Part shown: positions 9,384 through 16,708 of the stretch, piece after piece
Layout: every line of letters begins with the position of its first letter
Position numbering within the stretch: position 1 is the first letter of the stretch
Assembly: GCA_015066975.1 (NCBI GenBank)
Contig: SVNI01000001.1
Span: 62,001-126,000 of the forward strand
Direction of reading: 5' to 3'
Source: Ruminococcus sp.
GTDB taxonomy: Bacteria > Bacillota > Clostridia > Oscillospirales > Ruminococcaceae
DNA length: 64,000 nucleotides
Program-made: the position numbers and the translations under genes
Notes under the pieces: model-generated
Seen by the model: the letters and a program-made list of their open reading frames with translations, nothing else
Databases searched by the model: none
Told to the model about the DNA's origin: nothing

Positions 9384-10100
9384 ATGCCGATTCTGCCCGA
9401 TTATGAAACTTCTGAAAAATTATTTCAGGAGTATCAGCTTGATGTTCCACGTGGAACATTCGATAAACTTCAAATCTATGCTGATTTCTTAGTTGATTAT
9501 AATCAGCATGTTAATCTGACTGCCATCACTGACGGAAATGAAATTCTTCGGAAACATTTCCTCGACAGCTTTCTGTTATATTCTCATGCTGGAAACTATT
9601 TTCCGGATTCTGCAAAGATACTGGATATCGGAAGCGGTGCGGGTTTTCCCGGCGTTCCGCTGGCTCTGCTCCGTCCCGATTTTGATATTACTCTGCTTGA
9701 TAGTCTTGGAAAGCGCATCACGTTTCTTGAATTATTAAGACAGAAATTAGACTGTTCATTTTCTGCCGTTCATGGCCGGGCAGAAGAATTCGCTAAACTT
9801 CCCGATTATCGGGAATGCTTTGATGTTGTGACTGCCCGTGCGGTTGCTTCCCTTCCTATGCTCGCCGAATTCTCCCTCCCATATGTCAGAATTGGCGGTT
9901 TCTGGATTTCTATGAAAGGAAAAGAAGATATTTCCCCGGCACTTTCTGCCATTCTGAAACTTGGCGGAAAGCTAGAACAGACTATCTCCTATCAGCTTCC
10001 TGACGGTGACGAAAGAATGCTTTATATCATAAAAAAAATATCGCCCACTCCGACAAAATACCCCAGAAAATTTGCTCAGATTAAGCAAAAGCAACTGTAA
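9384..10100 (+). CDS. rsmG: 16S rRNA (guanine527-N7)-methyltransferase RsmG
   Basis: VNLTAITDGNEILRKHFLDSFLL...ILDIGSGAGFPGVPLALLRPDFDITLLDSLGKRITFL; RBS ctggagg. Confidence 0.96.
   Translation: MPILPDYETSEKLFQEYQLDVPRGTFDKLQIYADFLVDYNQHVNLTAITDGNEILRKHFLDSFLLYSHAGNYFPDSAKILDIGSGAGFPGVPLALLRPDFDITLLDSLGKRITFLELLRQKLDCSFSAVHGRAEEFAKLPDYRECFDVVTARAVASLPMLAEFSLPYVRIGGFWISMKGKEDISPALSAILKLGGKLEQTISYQLPDGDERMLYIIKKISPTPTKYPRKFAQIKQKQL
9443..9458. promoter_or_regulatory. parS site 7 (exact), inside rsmG coding sequence
   Basis: TGTTCCACGTGGAACA read as D-V-P-R-G-T. Confidence 0.9.
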
Positions 10101-10120
10101 AAAAAGACGAATATGTTCGG

Positions 10121-10158
10121 AAATCCGTTATTTTCAAAAGAAATAACGGATTTTTTTT
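10121..10158 (+). terminator. Rho-independent terminator after rsmG
   Basis: aaatccgttatt...aataacggatttttttt. Confidence 0.85.
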
Positions 10159-10248
10159 ATAGCAATGATTTCCCATATCTGTTATAATTAAATTATAGAG
10201 AGATACAACAAAACTTTTTCCATAGAACAACCGAAAGGAGCATTTCTC

Positions 10249-11067
10249 ATGTCTGCAATTCTTACCGTCCCGAAAAATCTTACCGAACAGCGGGTGATGC
10301 ATATCCGTATTGAGGATATTCGCCCGAATCCCCATCAGCCGAGAATTTTCTTTCAGCCTGAAGAACTTCGGGCACTTTCTGACAGTATCCGGCAGAATGG
10401 CATTCTTCAGCCCTTAACCGTCCGACAGTGCGGTGATTACTATGAACTTATTGCAGGTGAACGCCGTCTCCGTGCCGCAAGAATTGCCGGACTCCGCTGT
10501 GTTCCCTGTATTGTCATGGAAATCAATGACCGGAACTCTGCTATTCTCGCACTGGTCGAAAATATTCAGAGACAGGATTTAAACTATTTTGAAGAAGCTG
10601 CTGCGCTTGAAAAATTAATTACTTACTACGGTATGACTCAGGAAGATGCCGCTGTTCAGCTCGGACGAGCCCAGAGCACTGTTGCCAATAAACTTCGTCT
10701 GCTTCGCCTTACCGAAAAAGAGAAAAATTATATTCTCGAAAATCAGCTCACTGAACGTCATGCCCGTGCGCTTCTCAAAATCGCAAACCCTGAAGAACGC
10801 ATGGCTGTTCTTGAAAAAATCACCAAACTCGGCCTGAACGTTGAGAAAACAGAACAGTTTATTGAAGAAAAACTTAATCATGCCAGAGAACAGGAAAATT
10901 TCCGCAAACGAAGCGTTCTGTTCCGGGATGTGCGCTTGTTCACTAATACCATTCAGAAGGCTGTCGAAACCATGCAGGCCGCCGGCATTTCCGCAGAATC
11001 CCAGAAAATGCAGTTCTCTGACTATATCGAATACAGAATCCGCATTCCCCTGAACCAGAAAAATTGA
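10249..11067 (+). CDS. noc: Noc-type ParB-family nucleoid occlusion protein
   Basis: ParB N-domain (RPNPHQPR, IAGERRLRAARIAG), Noc-like recognition region GRAQSTVANKLRLLRL...TERHARALL; located after rsmG. Confidence 0.88.
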   Translation: MSAILTVPKNLTEQRVMHIRIEDIRPNPHQPRIFFQPEELRALSDSIRQNGILQPLTVRQCGDYYELIAGERRLRAARIAGLRCVPCIVMEINDRNSAILALVENIQRQDLNYFEEAAALEKLITYYGMTQEDAAVQLGRAQSTVANKLRLLRLTEKEKNYILENQLTERHARALLKIANPEERMAVLEKITKLGLNVEKTEQFIEEKLNHAREQENFRKRSVLFRDVRLFTNTIQKAVETMQAAGISAESQKMQFSDYIEYRIRIPLNQKN

Positions 11068-11079
11068 TTTTTAAAGTCA

Positions 11080-11095
11080 TGTTCCACGTGGAACA
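11080..11095. promoter_or_regulatory. parS site 8 (exact)
   Basis: TGTTCCACGTGGAACA. Confidence 0.9.
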
Positions 11096-11121
11096 TTGCA
11101 CCGGATGTCATTCACGGTTGT

Positions 11122-11137
11122 TGTTCCACGTGGAACA
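11122..11137. promoter_or_regulatory. parS site 9 (exact)
   Basis: TGTTCCACGTGGAACA, 42 bp start-to-start from site 8. Confidence 0.9.
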
Positions 11138-11170
11138 AATTATTTTTTTCTGCAAAATTTTTAAATTATC

Positions 11171-11199
11171 TTTACAAATCTGCTTAAACATGCTATAAT
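11171..11199 (+). promoter_or_regulatory. Sigma-A-like promoter of parA
   Basis: TTTACA-N17-TATAAT. Confidence 0.75.
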
Positions 11200-11238
11200 A
11201 AATAAGAAGTACAAAACAGAAAGGAGCTATCCTTACTT

Positions 11239-12042
11239 ATGGGTAAAGTGATTGCTGTCGCCAATCAGAAAGGCGGCGTAGGTAAATCTACTACTACTGT
11301 CAATTTAGCCGCTTATCTCGGCTCAAGAGAAAAAAAAGTCCTCTGTATCGATATTGATGCCCAGGGAAATTTAACAACCGGTTTCGGTATCCGTAAAAAA
11401 GGCCTGAAATATTCTGCTTATGAAGTACTTACCGGAAAAGCCAGAATTCAGGATGCTGTCATTCAGACAGCGTTCCAGAACGTTTCTGTTGTTCCGGCGA
11501 CTTCTGACCTTGCAGGAGCAGAAATTGAACTCGTCAATATGGAACAGCGTTTCAACCGCCTGAAAATGCAGGTTCTTACGCTAAGAGATGATTATGATTT
11601 TATCTTTATTGACTGCCCTCCGGCACTCGGTCAGCTTACACTCAACGGCATGACTGCATGTGATGAAATTCTAATTCCCATGCTCGCTGAATATTACGCA
11701 CTCGAAGGCCTGACACAGCTCGTAAATACCATGAAGCTCGTCAAAGCAAATTATAACCCCTCTCTTGATATTCTCGGCATTGTCTTCACAATGTATGACA
11801 ACCGCCTGAATGTCTCGAAACAAGTTGTGGAAGAAGTCGAGAAATATTTCCCGGAAAAAATCTTTCAGACCAAAATTCCCAGAAATGTCCGTCTTTCTGA
11901 AGCTCCCAGCTACGGAAAACCTGTCATGTATTACGATAAGCATTCCAAAGGCACGATTGCTTATGAGTGTCTTGGAAAAGAACTCCTTGGCGAACCGCTG
12001 AGCAGTATCATGAAACTGCGCCTTAATATCGCAAAAGATTAA
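11239..12042 (+). CDS. parA: ParA/Soj chromosome partitioning ATPase
   Basis: MGKVIAVANQKGGVGKSTTTVNLAAYLG deviant Walker A; DYDFIFIDCPPALGQLTLN. Confidence 0.97.
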   Translation: MGKVIAVANQKGGVGKSTTTVNLAAYLGSREKKVLCIDIDAQGNLTTGFGIRKKGLKYSAYEVLTGKARIQDAVIQTAFQNVSVVPATSDLAGAEIELVNMEQRFNRLKMQVLTLRDDYDFIFIDCPPALGQLTLNGMTACDEILIPMLAEYYALEGLTQLVNTMKLVKANYNPSLDILGIVFTMYDNRLNVSKQVVEEVEKYFPEKIFQTKIPRNVRLSEAPSYGKPVMYYDKHSKGTIAYECLGKELLGEPLSSIMKLRLNIAKD

Positions 12043-12060
12043 TCTGAAAGGTACAGACAT

Positions 12061-12393
12061 ATGAATTTTACCGGAATCCTTATCGGAATGATTTCTTTTC
12101 TGATTATCGGCCTTTTTCATCCTATTGTAATCTGGGCAGAATACTATTTCTCTAAAAAAATATGGCCTGCCTTTGCAGGTGTCGGCCTGCTGTGCCTGCT
12201 TCCCTCCCTCTTGAGCCAGAATGCTTATCTGAGCTGTGCTTTTGCTGTTATTTCGGCAAGCTCTTTCTGGAGTATTAAAGAACTCTTTGAACAGGAACAG
12301 CGCGTTCTGAAAGGCTGGTTTCCCAAAAATCCCAAAAGAACTTATCAAGTTTCGCACAGTTCTGAAAAAAATGTGAATTCCGATTTATCTTAA
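12061..12393 (+). CDS. DUF4491-like small membrane protein between parA and parB
   Basis: MNFTGILIGMISFLIIGLFHPIVIWAEYYFSKKIWP...FWSIKELFEQEQRVLKGWFPKNPKR. Confidence 0.8.
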   Translation: MNFTGILIGMISFLIIGLFHPIVIWAEYYFSKKIWPAFAGVGLLCLLPSLLSQNAYLSCAFAVISASSFWSIKELFEQEQRVLKGWFPKNPKRTYQVSHSSEKNVNSDLS

Positions 12394-12423
12394 AAAATCT
12401 ATTACAGAAAGTGATGTGATGTT

Positions 12424-13329
12424 ATGGCGAAAGGCGGTCTCGGCGGTGGCTTAGGCTCTCTCTTTGAAGACAATGCTGCCGAAATCCAGACGAAAAAAAC
12501 AATTCGATTATCAGAGATTGAACCAAACCGGAATCAGCCCCGAAAAATTTTTGATGAATCTGCTATTTCTTCCCTTGCAGATTCCATCCGGGAACACGGC
12601 CTTCTACAGCCGATTCTCGTCCGGCCTCTCCCACTTGGTAATTATCAGATTGTTGCCGGAGAACGAAGATGGCGTGCTGCAAGAATGCTCGGCCTGACTG
12701 AAGTCCCTGTCATCATCCGCGAATTGTCCGATATTGAAACAGCACAGATTGCCCTTATCGAAAATATTCAGCGTGAAGATTTAAATCCGCTTGAAGAAGC
12801 AAAAGCCTTTCAGCGTTTGCAGGATGATTTCGGCATGAAGCAGGAAGATATCGCCAAAAAAGTCGGCTGTTCACGAAGTTCTGTTACTAATGCTCTGCGG
12901 CTTCTCAAACTTCCTGAAGAAATTCAAGCGATGCTTGTCAGAAACGAAATCACTTCCGGACATGCCAAGGCACTGCTTAGTTTCAGTGATGAAAATGCAA
13001 TGCTTCAGGCTGCATACAAAGCCGCCCAAGGTCTGCTCAATGTTCGGCAAATTGAAAAATTAGCGGCTGATTCGGAGTCCAAAGAACTTGATGACATTCC
13101 AATTTCTAAATCTGTTTCCTATTTTGGCGAAATTGAACATGCACTTCATACCCGGCTTGGCAGAAAAGTCAAAGTCCAGTTCAAGAAGAATAAAGGCACA
13201 CTCAGCCTTGAATTCTATGATGAAGAAGATTTGAAACTCCTTGCGGAACTTCTCTCGCCTAATGAGGAGGGCAGTACTTTTGAATCGGCTTATGACTATG
13301 TGGACAAGCACGAAAAAAATTATGATTAA
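12424..13329 (+). CDS. parB: ParB/Spo0J centromere-binding CTPase
   Basis: KGGLGGGLGSLF; PNRNQPRKIFDE; VAGERRWRAARMLG; parS-type recognition GCSRSSVTNALRLLKL...SGHAKALL. Confidence 0.96.
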   Translation: MAKGGLGGGLGSLFEDNAAEIQTKKTIRLSEIEPNRNQPRKIFDESAISSLADSIREHGLLQPILVRPLPLGNYQIVAGERRWRAARMLGLTEVPVIIRELSDIETAQIALIENIQREDLNPLEEAKAFQRLQDDFGMKQEDIAKKVGCSRSSVTNALRLLKLPEEIQAMLVRNEITSGHAKALLSFSDENAMLQAAYKAAQGLLNVRQIEKLAADSESKELDDIPISKSVSYFGEIEHALHTRLGRKVKVQFKKNKGTLSLEFYDEEDLKLLAELLSPNEEGSTFESAYDYVDKHEKNYD

Positions 13330-13337
13330 TTTTTAAA

Positions 13338-13353
13338 TGTTCCACGTGGAACA
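13338..13353. promoter_or_regulatory. parS site 10 (exact)
   Basis: TGTTCCACGTGGAACA. Confidence 0.9.
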
Positions 13354-13377
13354 TTTTTACAGGAAAGGTTTCCCATC

Positions 13378-13776
13378 ATGGAAGACGTCTTCTATCTCTG
13401 CCCACAAAAAATTACTGTTGCTCATATAAAACAGGTCTTTCAGAATATCAGTTCTGATAATATTATTTCAGATGATGAACGTCTGCAAATTATCTGGAAA
13501 GAATCAGAAAAATTACAGTTTATTGAATTCTACCTCTTCCCTGATTATATGTACTCTGTGGATGAGGAGGAAACAGAACTCATGCTTGATACTATCCGGA
13601 AATATCATGTCAGCACAGTTGTCGGCATTCTGCATCATACAAGACATATTCCAATCGTACTGAAATATACTGCCCTGCTCATGCAGAAATTCGGCGGTGT
13701 GCTTGGTACGGATACCCCCGGTTTTTTCCCTTGTTTCTCCCTCGCTGAACTTCAAAAATTTCAGCATCAAGATTAA
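13378..13776 (+). CDS. Orphan hypothetical protein (132 aa)
   Basis: ORF with parS 24 nt upstream of the ATG; RBS aggaaagg; no family recognised. Confidence 0.7.
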   Translation: MEDVFYLCPQKITVAHIKQVFQNISSDNIISDDERLQIIWKESEKLQFIEFYLFPDYMYSVDEEETELMLDTIRKYHVSTVVGILHHTRHIPIVLKYTALLMQKFGGVLGTDTPGFFPCFSLAELQKFQHQD

Positions 13777-13793
13777 CCAAGTTTATTTTTAAA

Positions 13794-13809
13794 TGTTCCA
13801 CGTGGAACA
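13794..13809. promoter_or_regulatory. parS site 11 (exact)
   Basis: TGTTCCACGTGGAACA. Confidence 0.9.
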
Positions 13810-13833
13810 TTTTCACAGAAAGGATTTTTTATT

Positions 13834-15126
13834 ATGTTAGATATGAAATTTTTAAGAACCAATCCTGATATTGTAAAGGAAAATATCAAAAAGAAATTTC
13901 AGGATGAAAAATTACCCCTGGTTGACGAAGTTATCGAACTCGATAAACAGTTCCGTGATGCCAAACTCAAGGGCGATGAACTCCGCGCTCAAAGAAAAGC
14001 AAAAAGTAAATTAATCGGCGGACTTATGGCAAAAGGTCAGAAAGAAGAAGCCGAAGCTGTTAAAGCTGAAGTCTCCGCTATGGGCGACGAACTTACTGCA
14101 CTCGAACAGAAAGAAGCTGAAATGCAACAGGAAATCAAGAAAATTATGATGATTATCCCTAACATCATTGACCCCTCTGTTCCGATTGGCAAAGATGATT
14201 CTGAAAATGTCGAAATTGAAAAGTTCGGCGAACCCTTTACCCCTGACTTTGAAATTCCCTATCATGTCGATATTATGGAAAAACTCAACGGCATCGACCT
14301 CGATTCCGCCAGAAAAACTTCCGGCAACGGCTTCTATTATCTCTGCGGTGATATTGCAAGACTGCATTCTTCCATTCTCTCTTATGCAAGAGATTTCATG
14401 ATTAACAGAGGATTTACTTATTATATCCCTCCGTTTATGATTCGTTCCGATGTCGTGACCGGTGTTATGAGCTTTGCCGAAATGGAAGGCATGATGTATA
14501 AAATCGAAGGCGAAGATTTATATTTAATCGGCACTAGCGAACATTCCATGATTGGCAAATTTATTGATACTATCCTCCCCGAAGAAAATCTCCCCCAGAC
14601 CCTCACAAGCTATTCTCCCTGCTTCCGTAAAGAAGTCGGCGCGCACGGCATCGAAGAACGTGGCGTTTACAGAATTCATCAGTTTGAAAAACAGGAAATG
14701 ATTGTTGTCTGCAAACCGGAAGACAGCATGGCTTGGTTCGATAAGCTCTGGCAGAATTCTGTTGATTTCTTCCGTACACTCGATATTCCGGTCAGAACGC
14801 TCGAATGCTGTTCCGGCGACCTCGCAGACCTGAAAGTTAAGTCCCTTGATGTTGAAGCATGGTCTCCCCGTCAGCAGAAATATTTTGAAGTCGGAAGCTG
14901 TTCCAATCTCGGTGATGCACAGGCAAGAAGACTTGGCATCCGTGTCAGAAAAGAAGACGGTACAAAATATTTTGCACATACCCTCAATAATACCGTTGTC
15001 GCTCCGCCCCGTATGCTGATTGCTTTCCTTGAAAATAATCTCAATGAAGACGGCTCTATCCGTATTCCGGAAGCACTTCGCCCCTATATGGGCGGTATGG
15101 AAGTTATTTCTGTTCCGGTCAAATAA
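13834..15126 (+). CDS. serS: Seryl-tRNA synthetase
   Basis: MLDMKFLRTNPDIVKENIKKKF...; GTSEHSMIGKF; CFRKEVGAHGIEERGVYRIHQFEKQEM. Confidence 0.97.
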   Translation: MLDMKFLRTNPDIVKENIKKKFQDEKLPLVDEVIELDKQFRDAKLKGDELRAQRKAKSKLIGGLMAKGQKEEAEAVKAEVSAMGDELTALEQKEAEMQQEIKKIMMIIPNIIDPSVPIGKDDSENVEIEKFGEPFTPDFEIPYHVDIMEKLNGIDLDSARKTSGNGFYYLCGDIARLHSSILSYARDFMINRGFTYYIPPFMIRSDVVTGVMSFAEMEGMMYKIEGEDLYLIGTSEHSMIGKFIDTILPEENLPQTLTSYSPCFRKEVGAHGIEERGVYRIHQFEKQEMIVVCKPEDSMAWFDKLWQNSVDFFRTLDIPVRTLECCSGDLADLKVKSLDVEAWSPRQQKYFEVGSCSNLGDAQARRLGIRVRKEDGTKYFAHTLNNTVVAPPRMLIAFLENNLNEDGSIRIPEALRPYMGGMEVISVPVK

Positions 15127-15147
15127 TTTCTTCATGTTTTTCTCTCA

Positions 15148-15163
15148 TGTTCCACGTGAAAAT
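15148..15163. promoter_or_regulatory. Degenerate parS-like site 12 (TGTTCCACGTGAAAAT)
   Basis: Left half and central CACGTG intact, right half decayed; 15 bp from site 13. Confidence 0.55.
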
Positions 15164-15178
15164 GTTCCACGTGGAACA
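15163..15178. promoter_or_regulatory. parS site 13 (exact)
   Basis: TGTTCCACGTGGAACA. Confidence 0.9.
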
Positions 15179-15197
15179 TTTTTTATTTCTTCATCTC

Positions 15198-15226
15198 TTG
15201 ACAAAATCATTCAAAAGTGCTATTAT
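15198..15226 (+). promoter_or_regulatory. Sigma-A-like promoter
   Basis: TTGACA-N17-TATTAT upstream of the 15249 ORF. Confidence 0.75.
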
Positions 15227-15248
15227 ATCCCTAAAGAGGTGATTTGCT

Positions 15249-15740
15249 TTGAAAACTATGAATTGTCCTCAGTGTGGCGGTGTTCTCCATCTTACACAGT
15301 ATCCCGGTGTCTATCATTGCAGATACTGCCGGAATATTATCGAATCTAATGTGATTGCTCTCCATGAAATGGAACTCCAAAAATATCAGCTCCAGCTTCA
15401 GGAACAGGCTTTGCTTGAAGAAAAAACGGCTCGGCTCAAAAGTCTGAAAAAAGTTCGGAACTGGCAGTATCTTTGTGCATTCTGGTGGGGATTTATTGCA
15501 CTTACTTTTCTTCTCGGTATCTTTGCGGTATGCTGTCCGACTACATTGTCTCATGTACTGGCAAATATGATAATGATGTGTCTGCAACTGCGGGCTGTCG
15601 GCTCACTGGCCGTGACATGCGCCCGTCCTGATAAGAACTATGAATTATCTGCCCCGCCGGCATGTTCACAGGGAGTTTTGATATTCCTTTTCTGGTTTGC
15701 GGATATGTTTCAATGGGTGTTTGTCATACTGGCATCGTAG
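15249..15740 (+). CDS. Zinc-ribbon membrane protein, hypothetical
   Basis: CPQCGGVLHL...YHCRYCRNI zinc ribbon, two hydrophobic segments. Confidence 0.7.
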   Translation: MKTMNCPQCGGVLHLTQYPGVYHCRYCRNIIESNVIALHEMELQKYQLQLQEQALLEEKTARLKSLKKVRNWQYLCAFWWGFIALTFLLGIFAVCCPTTLSHVLANMIMMCLQLRAVGSLAVTCARPDKNYELSAPPACSQGVLIFLFWFADMFQWVFVILAS

Positions 15741-15748
15741 AAATTTCA

Positions 15749-15764
15749 TGTTCCACGTGGAACA
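15749..15764. promoter_or_regulatory. parS site 14 (exact)
   Basis: TGTTCCACGTGGAACA. Confidence 0.9.
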
Positions 15765-15783
15765 TTTTCAAATCACAAAAATA

Positions 15784-15813
15784 AGGACGGCAAACTGTCG
15801 TCCTCTTTTTTTT
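15784..15813 (+). terminator. Terminator between two parS-like sites
   Basis: aggacg...cgtcct followed by tttttttt. Confidence 0.75.
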
Positions 15814-15828
15814 GTTCCACATGGAACA
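15813..15828. promoter_or_regulatory. parS-like site 15 (variant TGTTCCACATGGAACA)
   Basis: Single G-to-A change in the central CG. Confidence 0.7.
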
Positions 15829-16668
15829 TTATTCTTCTTCGGAATAAACTGTTACTTCCATTCCATACGCTTTCAGACTCTTGATTTCCTGCTCCGAAAG
15901 CTGATAGTCAGAAATCAGGATTTTTTTCAAAGAAGGCAAATGCATCAGTTCTTCTTTGGAAATTATCAATTCCGGACAATTGTGATAATCCAGCGTTTCC
16001 AAACGTTCGGCATTCTCAAAATGAATTTCTTTCAGTTCCGGATTGTTTGCAACATTCAGATAGCGCACAGCATTGTGACTGAATGTCAGTTCTTCTACAG
16101 AACTATACCAGATTTGCAGATAATCAAGATATTTCAACTGCGGAAACTGTTCTGTTGAAACTGTCTTTTCTTCTACTCCAGATAAGGCAAGACTCTTTAA
16201 GCCCGGTGTCAGCGATTCAATTCCGTTCAGACTGTGAATTTTGATATCTCTTATCAAAAACTGTCCTATCCATAATACCCGAAGCCGTTCCGCATCCGAA
16301 AAACAGGATACATCTGAAAGCTCCGCATAACCATTAAGACAGACATATTCCAGATTTCTGCAAGTTGATAATGATGAAATATCTGTTATCGGTTCGGCTA
16401 AATTATCCACAGAAAAATTTTCCAGCAGAGGCATGTACTCTACAAAAGAAATATCTTTTGTCTGCATGTCAGAAACAGAAAGTTCTCTTATTTGCGGAAA
16501 GAATTTTAATTTTTCTGCATCATGCTGATTCAGGCTTTCTATCCGCAGTTCTGAACAGAAACGATTCACGAATTTTCCATCAATCCGCACAATGCTCAAA
16601 CAGCACAGAACTATCACGCATATCACGGCAATCAGAAGTTTCTGCTTTGCGGTGAATTTTCTTGTCAT
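15829..16668 (-). CDS. Leucine-rich-repeat-like protein with N-terminal TM
   Basis: KLLIAVICVIVLCCLSIVRI TM; repeated LxxLxL patterns (LKSLALSG, VRYLNVANNPELKEIHFENAERLETLDYHNCPEL). Confidence 0.7.
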   Translation of the reverse strand: MTRKFTAKQKLLIAVICVIVLCCLSIVRIDGKFVNRFCSELRIESLNQHDAEKLKFFPQIRELSVSDMQTKDISFVEYMPLLENFSVDNLAEPITDISSLSTCRNLEYVCLNGYAELSDVSCFSDAERLRVLWIGQFLIRDIKIHSLNGIESLTPGLKSLALSGVEEKTVSTEQFPQLKYLDYLQIWYSSVEELTFSHNAVRYLNVANNPELKEIHFENAERLETLDYHNCPELIISKEELMHLPSLKKILISDYQLSEQEIKSLKAYGMEVTVYSEEE

Positions 16669-16687
16669 ATTTCAAGCTCCCCAAAAA

Positions 16688-16703
16688 TGTTCCACGTGGA
16701 ACA
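16688..16703. promoter_or_regulatory. parS site 16 (exact), leader of the minus-strand LRR gene
   Basis: TGTTCCACGTGGAACA; 19 nt upstream of the minus-strand ATG at 16668. Confidence 0.9.
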
Positions 16704-16708
16704 TTTTC

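Noticed and set aside
11846-11859. atttcccggaaaaa resembling a Noc-binding site
   Set aside because: Not a full ATTTCCCGGGAAAT palindrome; within parA codons
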